Source of the DNA: Pseudovibrio sp. Alg231-02
GTDB taxonomy: Bacteria; Pseudomonadota; Alphaproteobacteria; Rhizobiales; Stappiaceae
NCBI RefSeq assembly: GCF_900143565.1
Contig: NZ_FREX01000001.1
Coordinates: forward strand, 1,209,069-1,273,068
Direction of reading: 5' to 3'
DNA: 64,000 nucleotides
This document shows positions 44,251-53,208 of this stretch, piece by piece. Positions within the stretch are counted from its first letter, which is position 1, and every line of letters begins with the position of its first letter. The notes below the pieces were generated by a model that saw nothing but the letters and a program-made list of their open reading frames with translations, ran no database searches and had not been told where the DNA came from. The translations under genes and the position numbers were made by a program.

Positions 44251-45893
44251 CCTGCGACCTCATGCATCATTTCCTGCTCTTGGGGAGCGTGGGTTGTTGG
44301 CAAGCAGTAGTGGTCTCGCCAAATCTTCTGATATCGCGACCACTCATCCTGCCATTTGTCCATGGACCACCCCAGTTTTTCTCTCAGTTGTATTTCTAGC
44401 TCATCAGCTAATGCTGCCCCGCCGTTCTCCAACACTAAGCCAATTCGTGTGCGGCGCAAAAGGAGATCGTCTAAATGCACGACTTCTTCATGCATGACAG
44501 CCCACTCAAGCTCTGCCCAAATGCGGTTTGTGCCACTGATGAAGGAAAGACCCTTGGGAGATATTGCTGCGATAAGTGTTGGAAAATCAGCGCCATAGTA
44601 GCCCTGTAATCGCTTGAATTCGGCTTCTGGTAACCCAATACTGTCCTTCGTTTCAATGGGAGGTTCGAACACATAGTCTCCCGCCCGCGCAGTGCTCTTG
44701 CCTTCCAGATAGGTCTCACAGGTTTCCAGCACTTGCTCTGCCATTACACGGAAGGTGGTGAGCTTTCCGCCTGTCACGGTGATGATGCCATCATCATCCC
44801 ACACCACATGGTCGCGTTTGGCTTTTGACGGATGCAGTTCTTTAGGGTCAACGCCTTCATTGCCTACGATTGGCCGGACGCCAGACCATGTTGAAATGAC
44901 GTCTTTTTCAGTAAGCTTTGTGCCGGGGAAGTTGTGGTTGGCACCATCAAGCAGATACGCCACCTCCTCCGATTTGATCGCGGCTTCCTGATCCAGATCC
45001 TCAGAGTGATCCAGATCAGTCGTCCCGATTACCGTGCGGCCCAACCACGGGTAGATGAAGACACCGCGCTTGTCCTGCGGGTGCAGATAGGTCAGGCATT
45101 GATGCACTGGCATGCGCCAGGACGGGACTATGATATGACTGCCACGTAAAGGGCGAATGCGTTTGGTCTGGCCCAATTGCTCGCGCAGGCCATCCGCCCA
45201 AACTCCGGTCGCATTGATGACTGTTTTGGATGCAATGGCAAAGACTTCGCTGGTTTCCTGATCTTGCACTTCAAGGAGTTTTGATCCTTCCCCCTCACTA
45301 TGGACCATCTTCACAGCAGCATAGTTGAGTGTGGTTGCACCGCTGCGTCTGGCATCAGTAAGGACGCGCAGGACAAGGCGGCTGTCATCTGTGAGGGCAT
45401 CAGTATATTGCGCTGAGCCAAGCAAGCCATGTTCATTGAGCCCCGGTAACGCGGCGATGGTCTGGTCGCGGTCCAAATATTTGTGGTCGCGCTTTCTGGC
45501 GAAGTATCCGTAGATGTTGAGAAGGACAGAGAAGGCACGGCGAGTTGGGAACTGCTTTTCGCGGAACGGAAAAAGATAGCTCATGGGTTCGATGAGACCT
45601 GGGGCTTCCTTCATCAGCCTTTCACGTTCCTGTACAGATTCCCGCGCCAGTCGGAACTCGCCCTGAGACAGGTAACGTAGGCCGCCATGCACCATCTTGG
45701 AGGACCGGCTGGACGTGCCCCATGCATAATCCTGTTTTTCCAGCAGCAGAACATCGAGTCCGGTTCTTGCTGCCATCAATGCAACACCGGCTCCGGTGAT
45801 GCCACCGCCAACAACAACCATGTCCCACGGCTTGCTGCGCTCATTTATGAGTGACAGCTTTTCGTGCCTGCTAAGTTGTCCTGTATTCGCCAT
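44247..45893 (-). CDS. glpD: Glycerol-3-phosphate dehydrogenase/oxidase (GlpD/GlpO-like)
   Basis: 548 aa flavoprotein. FAD motif VVGGGITGAGVALMAARTG near residue 28, ATGVWAD near 230, and GVRPIVG near 345 (the GlpD G(L/V)RPL region). The long C-terminal helical domain matches GlpD, which oxidises glycerol-3-phosphate to DHAP and passes electrons to quinone. It overlaps the kinase gene and is itself preceded by an alkyl-DHAP-synthase-like gene. It has a strong GAGGAGGGGG ribosome site. Confidence 0.88.
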   Translation of the reverse strand: MANTGQLSRHEKLSLINERSKPWDMVVVGGGITGAGVALMAARTGLDVLLLEKQDYAWGTSSRSSKMVHGGLRYLSQGEFRLARESVQERERLMKEAPGLIEPMSYLFPFREKQFPTRRAFSVLLNIYGYFARKRDHKYLDRDQTIAALPGLNEHGLLGSAQYTDALTDDSRLVLRVLTDARRSGATTLNYAAVKMVHSEGEGSKLLEVQDQETSEVFAIASKTVINATGVWADGLREQLGQTKRIRPLRGSHIIVPSWRMPVHQCLTYLHPQDKRGVFIYPWLGRTVIGTTDLDHSEDLDQEAAIKSEEVAYLLDGANHNFPGTKLTEKDVISTWSGVRPIVGNEGVDPKELHPSKAKRDHVVWDDDGIITVTGGKLTTFRVMAEQVLETCETYLEGKSTARAGDYVFEPPIETKDSIGLPEAEFKRLQGYYGADFPTLIAAISPKGLSFISGTNRIWAELEWAVMHEEVVHLDDLLLRRTRIGLVLENGGAALADELEIQLREKLGWSMDKWQDEWSRYQKIWRDHYCLPTTHAPQEQEMMHEVAG

Positions 45894-45917
45894 TGCCCCC
45901 TCCTCTAATATTGAGAG

Positions 45918-47543
45918 TTATGCGGGTTCTGTGTTGCCTACGGTTTCCTCGAAGATCAGAACGCCGGGGTTCATGCGGTGGTCTGGGTCGAAATTGTTGC
46001 TGAGGGCTTTCAGAGCACTCATGCCCAGCACGCCTTTTTCTGCTGGCAGATACGGCGCGTGGTCACGTCCGACACCATGCTGATGGCTGATGGTTCCGCC
46101 ATGGGCAACCACGGTTTCAGATGCGACTTTCTTGATGATTTTCCAGCGTTCCAGCGTCTCTTCATAGGTGCTGGCAACTGGGAACAGATAGGTGGTGTAT
46201 GCGCTGGAGCCCTGCGGATAGACGTGAGACAGATGCGTGAAGGCGAACACGGGAATGCCTTGTTCCTTCAGTGCTTTGGTGACGCTCTGTTCAACCACGT
46301 TGATGTATGGGCGCAGGGCTGACCAGTCCATTGCTGTCTCAAAGGTATCGACGCCCACACCATGCTCCCACAAAGGATGGCGCAGGTATGGCCCTTTGAA
46401 GCGGCCTTCCTTCCATTTGTCGCCCAGCATCTTGGAGAGAACGCGCTTGGCACCATGTTGTTTCAGGTAGGTGTTTGCAAGTTTCTGGTTTACGGAGACT
46501 TGCTTCTTTGATCCTGTCAGCCCGAAGGTGAGCATGCATTTTTGATCTGTCAGGCCTTTGAGTTTGAAGAGCATATTGAGCTTGGAGAGCTTCTTCTCTG
46601 GCACCGCCAGTTTCAGGCTCACATCGGTTTCTGTTGCGTTGCTCAGGCGCATCATGGAGAGCGGAACGCGGCCTTGCGTGATGGCCTGAACTGCAGCGAC
46701 ACCGCTTTCCCAATCCGGCATGAAGACTGTATAGAACTGCTCCGCCTCAGCCAATGGTGTGACGCGTAGTTTTACTTCAGTCAGGATGCCAAGTGTGCCT
46801 TCAGAGCCGAGCACCATTTCCCGCAGATCAGGGCCAGCAGATGATGCGGGGAGACTTGGAATTTCCAATGTTCCCTTTGGCGTTTCCAGCGTGCCACCGG
46901 CAAAGAGCTGCTCAATGCGGCCATACCGCAGAGATTGTTGGCCAGAGGAACGCGTGACGACCCAGCCGCCTGCGGTGGAAAGCTCAAAGCTTTGCGGGAA
47001 GTGGCCGAGTGTATAACCGATGGCTGCCAGTTGGGCTTCAAGATCCGGCCCGCGCACGCCAGCTCCGAAAGTCGCGATCTGGCTTTCCTTGTCGAAGTCC
47101 AGCAGGCGATTCATGCGCGTGAGTGCAATGGTGATCTGTGGTTTCTCGCCAACAGGACATGCCAGATGGCCGACAACGGACGTGCCTCCACCATACGGGA
47201 CGAGGATGACATCTTGCTGCGCTGCCCAGTCCATAAGCTCACGGATTTGCTGGGAGGTTTCCGGGAAAGCGACTGCATCAGGGATGTTTTCAAACTTGCC
47301 ACTGCGCATTTGCAGCCAATCTGAGAAGCTCTGCCCAGATGCATGCCTGATGCGCGTTGAGGGCGTTTTATCCAGTAAGGGATGGTCTGGTGCGCGAGAC
47401 GCAGGAACACGCTCAATGGCGCTTTGCAAGGTGGCGTCAGATAACGGATGTGTCTCGCCTAAAAGCTCTGCGATCAAGGCCTTAGCAAAATCGGCCAGCT
47501 CCGCCTGGTGCGTATCATCGCCCCAACCGTTCCATCTTCTCAT
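45918..47543 (-). CDS. FAD-linked oxidase resembling alkyl-DHAP synthase
   Basis: 541 aa of the FAD_binding_4/oxidase C4 type. The FAD-binding strand is VILVPYGGGTSVVGHL near residue 112; the C-terminal HQHGVGRDHAPYLPAEKG near 490 is the position of the active-site H-HGVG of alkyldihydroxyacetonephosphate synthase. AGPS exchanges the acyl group of acyl-DHAP for a fatty alcohol; bacterial homologues are mostly uncharacterised and some are D-2-hydroxyacid oxidases. Clustering with a G3P/DHAP enzyme and a kinase favours a DHAP-linked role, which is inference. Confidence 0.82.
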   Translation of the reverse strand: MRRWNGWGDDTHQAELADFAKALIAELLGETHPLSDATLQSAIERVPASRAPDHPLLDKTPSTRIRHASGQSFSDWLQMRSGKFENIPDAVAFPETSQQIRELMDWAAQQDVILVPYGGGTSVVGHLACPVGEKPQITIALTRMNRLLDFDKESQIATFGAGVRGPDLEAQLAAIGYTLGHFPQSFELSTAGGWVVTRSSGQQSLRYGRIEQLFAGGTLETPKGTLEIPSLPASSAGPDLREMVLGSEGTLGILTEVKLRVTPLAEAEQFYTVFMPDWESGVAAVQAITQGRVPLSMMRLSNATETDVSLKLAVPEKKLSKLNMLFKLKGLTDQKCMLTFGLTGSKKQVSVNQKLANTYLKQHGAKRVLSKMLGDKWKEGRFKGPYLRHPLWEHGVGVDTFETAMDWSALRPYINVVEQSVTKALKEQGIPVFAFTHLSHVYPQGSSAYTTYLFPVASTYEETLERWKIIKKVASETVVAHGGTISHQHGVGRDHAPYLPAEKGVLGMSALKALSNNFDPDHRMNPGVLIFEETVGNTEPA

Positions 47544-47658
47544 CTTCGTCGCTCCCCCACACGTATAAACTGTGCTGCGTGACGCATGCTACACAGAGTT
47601 TACGCATAGGGAAACTATGCAAGTGGATTATTTTGAGTGATGGCTAAAATACGCCGCG

Positions 47659-48951
47659 TTACACGATAATCTTCTGGCTCATCTGCTTGCCAACCCCGAA
47701 AACGCGCTTGTAGCGTTCAATTTCTTCTCGTGATCCCATAGCTTTATTGGGATTGTCGGAGAGCTTGACGGTTGGTTTGCCGTTTGCAGAAATGGCTTTA
47801 CAGACCAGTGAGAACGGCGCCAAGGCATCATCTGGCACGAGCCCGCGGAAGTCGTTGGTGAGCATAGTTCCCCAACCAAAACTACACCGAACGCGGCCAT
47901 GGAACTTGCGCTGGAGGTGGGCAATCATGTCTTCGTCCAACCCATCAGAGAAGATGACGCGCTTTTGTGTTGGATCTTCACCGCAGGCTTTCCACCATTT
48001 GATTGCTGCTTCTGCGCCTTTGACTGGGTCACCGCTGTCGATGCGGATGCCTGTCCAGGAGGACAGCCAGTTCGGAGCACGTTTCAGGAAGCCTTCGGTC
48101 CCAAACGTGTCTGGCAAGATAATGCGCAGGTTGCCGTCGTGCTCTTCCTGCCAGTCATTCAGCACCTGATACGGTGCGTCGGCCAGTTCCTCGTCACTTT
48201 CTGCCAGAGCGGAATAGACCATAGGCAGTTCGTGCGCGTTGGTGCCGATTGCTTCCACTTCGCGGCGCATTGCGATCAGGCAGTTGGATGTGCCGACAAA
48301 CTTCTTGCCGAGGCCTTCCATCATGGCCTGCACGCACCAATCCTGCCACAGATAGGAGTGGCGGCGGCGGGTGCCGAAGTCTGCCAGTGACAGGTCTTCA
48401 ACCTTGCGCAGGCATTCGACTTTTTCCCAGAGTTTGGTCATGGCGCGGGCATACAGGACCTGCAACTCAAACCGGCCCATGTTTTTGAGCACCGCGCGGG
48501 AGCGTAGTTCCATCAGCACGGCAAGAGCCGGAACTTCCCAGAGCATCACGGCAGGCCAGTCGCCTTCAAAGGTGAGCTCGTACTGGTCGTCTTTGACTTC
48601 CAGATGATAGGGCGGCAGGCGCAGGTTTTCGAACCATTCAAGGAACTCGGCGCGGAACATGGACCGCTTGCCGTAGAACATATTGCCGCGCAGCCATGTG
48701 CTTTCCCCGCGAGACAGGGAGAGCGTGCGGATGTGGTCCAGCTGGTCGCGGAGTTCCTTTTCATCAATGAGCTTTGCCAGTGGAATGTGCTGTGCTCTGT
48801 TGATGAGGCTGAAGGTGACCTGCGTGTTCGGCTTTTTCAGAAAGACCGACTGCGCCATGAGCAGCTTGTAGAAGTCGGTGTCGATCAGGGAACGAACAAT
48901 CGGATCGATTTTCCAATTGTGGTTATAAACGCGGGAGGCAATATCAATCAT
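47659..48951 (-). CDS. pncB: Nicotinate phosphoribosyltransferase
   Basis: 430 aa. It makes nicotinate mononucleotide from nicotinate and PRPP in NAD salvage. Characteristic stretches: RSLIDTDFYKLLMAQ near the start, DFGTRRRHSYLWQDWCVQAM near 190, GTSNCLIAMRRE, RIDSGDPVKGAEAA, and the late FGWGTMLTNDF. It overlaps pncA by four bases (ATGA). Confidence 0.95.
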   Translation of the reverse strand: MIDIASRVYNHNWKIDPIVRSLIDTDFYKLLMAQSVFLKKPNTQVTFSLINRAQHIPLAKLIDEKELRDQLDHIRTLSLSRGESTWLRGNMFYGKRSMFRAEFLEWFENLRLPPYHLEVKDDQYELTFEGDWPAVMLWEVPALAVLMELRSRAVLKNMGRFELQVLYARAMTKLWEKVECLRKVEDLSLADFGTRRRHSYLWQDWCVQAMMEGLGKKFVGTSNCLIAMRREVEAIGTNAHELPMVYSALAESDEELADAPYQVLNDWQEEHDGNLRIILPDTFGTEGFLKRAPNWLSSWTGIRIDSGDPVKGAEAAIKWWKACGEDPTQKRVIFSDGLDEDMIAHLQRKFHGRVRCSFGWGTMLTNDFRGLVPDDALAPFSLVCKAISANGKPTVKLSDNPNKAMGSREEIERYKRVFGVGKQMSQKIIV

Positions 48952-49574
48952 TGTGCAACCATCTCGCCAGAGAATTTGACGCCGTGGCTTTGCATCTCAT
49001 TCAAAGCCTCTTTCAGGGATCCGTTCAGGTCAATCGCTCTGCAGGCATCCAGGTGTACAATCACGTTGAACCCCAGCTTTGCCGCATCCACAGCTGAGAA
49101 CCGGACGCAGAAATCTGTCGCCAGACCAACCATGTGTAGCGTATCGACCCCGCGCTCACGCAGGTAAGCCGACAGGCCTGTTGGGGTAGTGTGGTCGTTC
49201 TCGAAGAACGCGGAGTAGCTGTCGATGTGCGGGCGGAAGCCTTTGCGCAGGATAAGGTCCGCGCTGTCGGTCTTCAGGTCTTTGTGAAAGGCTGCGCCGT
49301 TTGTGCCCTGCACGCAATGGTTTGGCCAGAGAACCTGCGGGCCATAAGGCATATCGGTCATATCATAATGCTGCTTGGCATCGTGATTGTCCGCAAAGGA
49401 TTTATGATGCTGCGGGTGCCAGTCTTGCGTCAACACTTTGACGGCAAAGTCGTTTTGCAGCTCATTGACCAAGGGGACGATCTGCTCACCGTGCTTCACA
49501 GCCAGAGCTCCGCCCGAACAGAAATCGTTCTGAATATCAATCATAATCAGAGCTTCGTTTGCCGGTCGTGTCAT
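48948..49574 (-). CDS. pncA: Nicotinamidase
   Basis: 208 aa isochorismatase-fold amidase. The catalytic Asp is in LIMIDIQNDF, the metal-binding Asp/His set is in TQDWHPQHH, and the nucleophile Cys is in LATDFCVRFSAVDA. It hydrolyses nicotinamide to nicotinate, which the coupled PncB uses. First gene of the pncA-pncB operon; its promoter lies in the ~240-base gap downstream of the YeeE gene, which holds nothing else that I can identify. Confidence 0.94.
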   Translation of the reverse strand: MTRPANEALIMIDIQNDFCSGGALAVKHGEQIVPLVNELQNDFAVKVLTQDWHPQHHKSFADNHDAKQHYDMTDMPYGPQVLWPNHCVQGTNGAAFHKDLKTDSADLILRKGFRPHIDSYSAFFENDHTTPTGLSAYLRERGVDTLHMVGLATDFCVRFSAVDAAKLGFNVIVHLDACRAIDLNGSLKEALNEMQSHGVKFSGEMVAQ

Positions 49575-49814
49575 GGTTGCTTCCTGTTCGCGATGAGTAG
49601 TCCTGTATGAGTTTCGCAGAGCAAAATGCGAGGACGTTTAGATACACCGAAGTGGCCAGCGCGAAATATTGCGATAATCTCCGCCAAACTCAAGCAAAAT
49701 ATGCGGGATTAATCCGCAACCAGAGGTAAAATCTATAATTTAGGCAATGTGTGTCTTGGGCGCCTTACTCCAAGGCCATCTTTGTGCACAAGTCACTGCG
49801 AACACAGCGTCCGG

Positions 49815-50867
49815 TTACTGCTTCCAGAAGGCAAACTGAAAGCCAACAACGAGCTGACGCAACCCGATTGCTGCTCCGGCGATGATAGAGAGCATGACAA
49901 CAGGTGCGCTGACTGCGAGTGTTGAGAAGGCTGATATGCCCTGCCCGATGGTACAGCCCAGAGCAATCACGCCGCCAGTGCCCATCAGAAAACCACCAAG
50001 GATCTGGCGTCTTAGTTCGCGTGGGTCGTCACAGGCTTCCCATCTGAAATGGCCTTTGATGAGTGAGCCAAGGAATGCTCCACTGAGGACGCCGAAGACT
50101 GAGCCTACGGCGAAAGACAGACCACCCCCAGATGCGGTCATGAGATACATGAGGGTATCGCCCACCGGGACTGTGAAGGAGTGACTGGCCACTGCAACTT
50201 CTTCAAAGCTTTCTTCAAAGAGATAGCTGGTTGCAACCCAGCCGAGGAGGATCGCAAGAGCAACAGTCAATGAAGCGATAATGGCCTTTGGACTTTGGCG
50301 GAACTCTTTGTTGCTGACAGCGAAAAGGCCAATTGCTCCGGCAATGACCAGCGCAATTGTCAGTTCGGAAAGCTCCAGCCGTTGGGCAAGAGCGTGCGCG
50401 ATGCCTGTTGAGCTTGCCTCCGAGAGTTCGGTCGGGAACAGGAACACACGCAGATAGGCTGTTGGTCCGCCCACGGCCATGGCCGCTGAAATGGCGATCA
50501 CCAGAGAGAGCACGAAGTACCGCATATCTCCGCCGCCCAAGCGTGCCAAAGCGCCAAAACCGCAGGAGCCAGCCATGGCCATGCCATAGCCAAACATCAG
50601 GCCACCGACGATGCAGGCGAGCGGGTTCCAGCTTTGGGTGAGATAGATGGTTTGGTCCAGCGCGATCAGACCAAGATCCGCCAGCAGAAACGTCGATGCG
50701 ATGGAGATGGCAATGGCGAAGGCCCACATGCGCATGCGCAGCCATTCTTTGCCATAAAGGGCGTCTTCAATCGCGCCAAGTGTGCAGAAGCGGCCAAGAC
50801 GTGCAGCAAGACCAAGCAAAACACCACCCGCAAGGCCTGCGAATGCCGCCAGAATATCCTCGGACAT
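49815..50867 (-). CDS. YeeE/YedE-family transporter, TsuA-like (thiosulfate uptake)
   Basis: 350 aa, about nine membrane helices. Three cysteines at the family positions are present: C28 (GRFCTLGAIED), C102 (AGSCGFGAL) and C305 (GCTIGQG). In TsuA of other bacteria three such cysteines relay thiosulfate across the membrane. Its place directly after the soxR-like gene, on the minus arm of the sox island, suits thiosulfate or sulfide-related import into the cytoplasm. The substrate is inferred. Confidence 0.88.
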   Translation of the reverse strand: MSEDILAAFAGLAGGVLLGLAARLGRFCTLGAIEDALYGKEWLRMRMWAFAIAISIASTFLLADLGLIALDQTIYLTQSWNPLACIVGGLMFGYGMAMAGSCGFGALARLGGGDMRYFVLSLVIAISAAMAVGGPTAYLRVFLFPTELSEASSTGIAHALAQRLELSELTIALVIAGAIGLFAVSNKEFRQSPKAIIASLTVALAILLGWVATSYLFEESFEEVAVASHSFTVPVGDTLMYLMTASGGGLSFAVGSVFGVLSGAFLGSLIKGHFRWEACDDPRELRRQILGGFLMGTGGVIALGCTIGQGISAFSTLAVSAPVVMLSIIAGAAIGLRQLVVGFQFAFWKQ

Positions 50868-50905
50868 TTGATCCCTCCCAAGACCAAAACGCCGGAGCTT
50901 AAATA

Positions 50906-51253
50906 TTACTTATCGCTGTTTTCTTCGGTGCAGAACAACTCGAAAATCAGGTCCAGAACCCGAGCTGCGCGTTCATCCTTGAGGCTGTAATAGACTGCCT
51001 TGCCGTCCCTTCGGCAATTTACCAGACCATCCAGGCGCAAACGTGCAAGTTGCTGACTGACCGCAGACTGACGAGACGACAGAAGCTGCTCCAGCTCTGT
51101 TACAGACTTTTCGCCCGTAACGAGATGACACAGGATCATCAATCGGCCTTCGTGTGTCAATGCTTTCAGGAAATCAGTTGCATCCTTGGCATGGCCGACC
51201 ATGCGCTCGATGTCTTCTTCTTTCATCCCACGTTCAATCATGGGTATAGCCAT
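50906..51253 (-). CDS. soxR: ArsR-family repressor of the sox genes (SoxR/SqrR/BigR-like)
   Basis: 115 aa from the ATG at 51253; an in-frame start at 51292 exists. Winged helix: KSVTELEQLLSSRQSAVSQQLARLRLDGLV, with the recognition helix AVSQQLARL. Two cysteines (MILCHL in the first helix region and LFCTEE near the C-terminus) are at the positions used by BigR/SqrR/SoxR to form a disulfide or tetrasulfide in response to persulfide, which releases DNA. It sits upstream of the transporter gene and probably controls the whole island. Confidence 0.88.
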   Translation of the reverse strand: MAIPMIERGMKEEDIERMVGHAKDATDFLKALTHEGRLMILCHLVTGEKSVTELEQLLSSRQSAVSQQLARLRLDGLVNCRRDGKAVYYSLKDERAARVLDLIFELFCTEENSDK

Positions 51254-51288
51254 TAAACCAAATCCTGCAGACCAGTCGGAACGGAATG

Positions 51289-51329
51289 GCAAGGTCAGCT
51301 AAAGTTGAATAAATTAAAGCTGACCTTGC
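51289..51329 (-). terminator. Hairpin upstream of soxR
   Basis: Perfect 12-bp inverted repeat GCAAGGTCAGCT/AGCTGACCTTGC with a 17-nt AT-rich loop, lying after the HbpS-like gene and 36 bases before the soxR ATG. It may terminate or attenuate the soxS transcript, or be an operator; no T run follows. Confidence 0.6.
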
Positions 51330-51398
51330 AGCACACCTTTGAAGTGGTGGCATACGCTGAATGCAATCATTTTTCAACCATTGCACGGCGATTACCTT

Positions 51399-51905
51399 TT
51401 AGAAGTCCAGCAAATCCGAGATTTCCTCTAGGCCACTTTGGGCACACTCCTCATCAACTTTTGGAGAGGGCGCACCGGAGACACCAATTCCACCAACAAT
51501 AGCGCCTGCAGATTCGACTGGGAGGCCACCACCCAGTGCCACAGCACCCGGGATGTCGCGCAGACCTGCCGACAGATTGCCTGCCTTGATCTCCTGTTGA
51601 ATTTCCAGTGTAGATCCGCGGAAACTGACAGCCGTCCATGCTTTTCCGCGGGCTGTGTCGACTGTATGAACGCCAGCATAACGATCCCGAATTGCCGCTT
51701 GTGTCTGGCCGAAGCGGTCAACGACAACAGCAGAGATCTGATAGCCGCCTTCGCGGCAAGCTTCCATGGTGGCGACGGCAAGCTTCATGGCGATTTCCGG
51801 CTTCAATGACTTGAAGCTGACAAAGGCGGATTCATCTTCGGCCTGCGCAACGCTGAAGCCTGCGGACATTGCGAGCAATGCCGCCCCTGTGATGAATGAT
51901 TTCAT
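51399..51905 (-). CDS. GlcG/HbpS-family haem-binding-type periplasmic protein
   Basis: 168 aa with a Sec signal (MKSFITGAALLAMSAGFSVAQAE, cleavage near 23). The GlcG/HbpS fold is shown by SAVVVDRFGQTQAAIRD and the late GGLPVESAGAIVGGIGVSGAP. These proteins are small secreted or periplasmic binders, in some cases of haem. The role in the sox island is unknown; it is located between soxS and soxR on the same strand and is likely co-transcribed with soxS. Confidence 0.85.
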   Translation of the reverse strand: MKSFITGAALLAMSAGFSVAQAEDESAFVSFKSLKPEIAMKLAVATMEACREGGYQISAVVVDRFGQTQAAIRDRYAGVHTVDTARGKAWTAVSFRGSTLEIQQEIKAGNLSAGLRDIPGAVALGGGLPVESAGAIVGGIGVSGAPSPKVDEECAQSGLEEISDLLDF

Positions 51906-51969
51906 GGAGTTCTCCCAACTGAATTATGCCCCGGACTGGCCGGGAAAGATGAATTTCTTTTCAATATTG

Positions 51970-52329
51970 TTATTGAGCAGACTGAAGCATCTGGTTCAGG
52001 GCGGGGTAGAAGAAGTCTTCTCCCGGGTAACCTTCAATCCGCTGGACTTCGGCGCCGTCAATTAAAAGGATAAAGGTTGGCGTAAACCGCGCCTTTCCTT
52101 TCAGGGTCACGTCTTTGGGAATCGGATCATCAATATCCATCCGCATCAAAGGGGCTTTTTGCCCCTCCTCTGTTTTGCCGTAGGCGCCACCAATTTCCTC
52201 TTCCCAGCGTTCACACCAAGGACAGATTTCGTCCTCGACCATGAGCAATTTCATGGTCGAACCAGCCGCTTGAGCGCTGCTGAAAAGTAGGGCGAAAATG
52301 ACAAATGAGATCCAACCAAAATTGCTCAT
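51970..52329 (-). CDS. soxS: Periplasmic thioredoxin SoxS
   Basis: 119 aa from the ATG at 52329 (signal peptide FVIFALLFSSAQA fits this start best; 52347 is an alternative). The redox site is EICPWCERW and the cis-Pro is in FTPTFILL. SoxS in Paracoccus keeps SoxY reduced and active. First gene of the minus arm; it diverges from soxV. Confidence 0.88.
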   Translation of the reverse strand: MSNFGWISFVIFALLFSSAQAAGSTMKLLMVEDEICPWCERWEEEIGGAYGKTEEGQKAPLMRMDIDDPIPKDVTLKGKARFTPTFILLIDGAEVQRIEGYPGEDFFYPALNQMLQSAQ

Positions 52330-52370
52330 GATATCCACGATTGACATTTTAAAATCTATGATATCTAAAT

Positions 52371-52386
52371 ATTCTAATAATAGAAT
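52371..52386. promoter_or_regulatory. SqrR/BigR-type operator between soxS and soxV
   Basis: ATTC-TAATAATA-GAAT, a perfect ATTC-N8-GAAT palindrome 21 bases upstream of soxV and 41 bases upstream of soxS. This is the operator form described for SqrR-family repressors; the soxR product is the likely binder. Confidence 0.7.
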
Positions 52387-52407
52387 GTGTTTTTAGCAAG
52401 TGCCCAT

Positions 52408-53145
52408 ATGTATCCAGATCTAACTATCATTGCGGCGGGGAGCGCGGGGTTACTCTCGTTCCTATCGCCTTGTATTTTACCAATTGTGCCGTTCTACCTT
52501 TGCTACATTGCAGGCATTGGAATGAACGAGCTTTCCGGTGACGGGGTGACCCCTGCCATCCAGCGACGTGTTGTTTTTACGTCGTTTTTCTTTGCTGCCG
52601 GTATTCTCACAATCTTTGTCGGCCTTGGTGCAACAGCAACGGTCTTCGGCCAGTTGCTGCGAGACTGGTTTGATGTGCTGCGCTACATGGCTGCTGCTGT
52701 CATCTTTATTCTTGGCCTGCATTTTGTTGGCATCATCCGGCTCAATCTGCTGCTGAGAGAAGCCCGGCTCGACAGCTCTTCGGCCCCGGCTGGAATCATT
52801 GGCGCTTACTTTGTGGGACTGGCTTTTGCCTTTGGCTGGACGCCCTGTGTTGGTCCGGTTCTGGCAACTATTTTGTTCACGGCTGGTGCCAGTGATGATG
52901 TTTCTCAGGGCATGTTGCTGCTGTTTGCGTATGGGGTTGGCATGACGTTGCCGTTCATTCTGGCAGCTGTTTTTTCAAAGCCATTCCTGAGTTTCATGGG
53001 CCGTTTTCGGAAGTACCTTGGTGCCATCGAAAAAGGCATGGGCGTTCTTTTGATTATTTTTGCGGTGTTGATTGGGACGAACACCGTTTCCTGGATTGCA
53101 GAGCAAATGATTGAGTATGCGCCAGGATTGACATCTTTAAGCTGA
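52408..53145 (+). CDS. soxV: CcdA-family membrane thiol-disulfide transporter SoxV
   Basis: 245 aa from the ATG at 52408 (an in-frame GTG at 52387 is possible). Six membrane helices with the CcdA cysteine motifs: SFLSPCILPIVPFYLCYIAG and AFGWTPCVGPVLATIL. It carries electrons from cytoplasmic thioredoxin across the membrane to periplasmic SoxW, which keeps the Sox carrier competent. First gene of the plus arm; soxW follows. Confidence 0.93.
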   Translation: MYPDLTIIAAGSAGLLSFLSPCILPIVPFYLCYIAGIGMNELSGDGVTPAIQRRVVFTSFFFAAGILTIFVGLGATATVFGQLLRDWFDVLRYMAAAVIFILGLHFVGIIRLNLLLREARLDSSSAPAGIIGAYFVGLAFAFGWTPCVGPVLATILFTAGASDDVSQGMLLLFAYGVGMTLPFILAAVFSKPFLSFMGRFRKYLGAIEKGMGVLLIIFAVLIGTNTVSWIAEQMIEYAPGLTSLS

Positions 53146-53208
53146 GGCGTTTCCGCGTCCTGAAACCATAGAGGGGTTCTTGGAAGCGGTGCGTTATGGG
53201 AGGGATCG

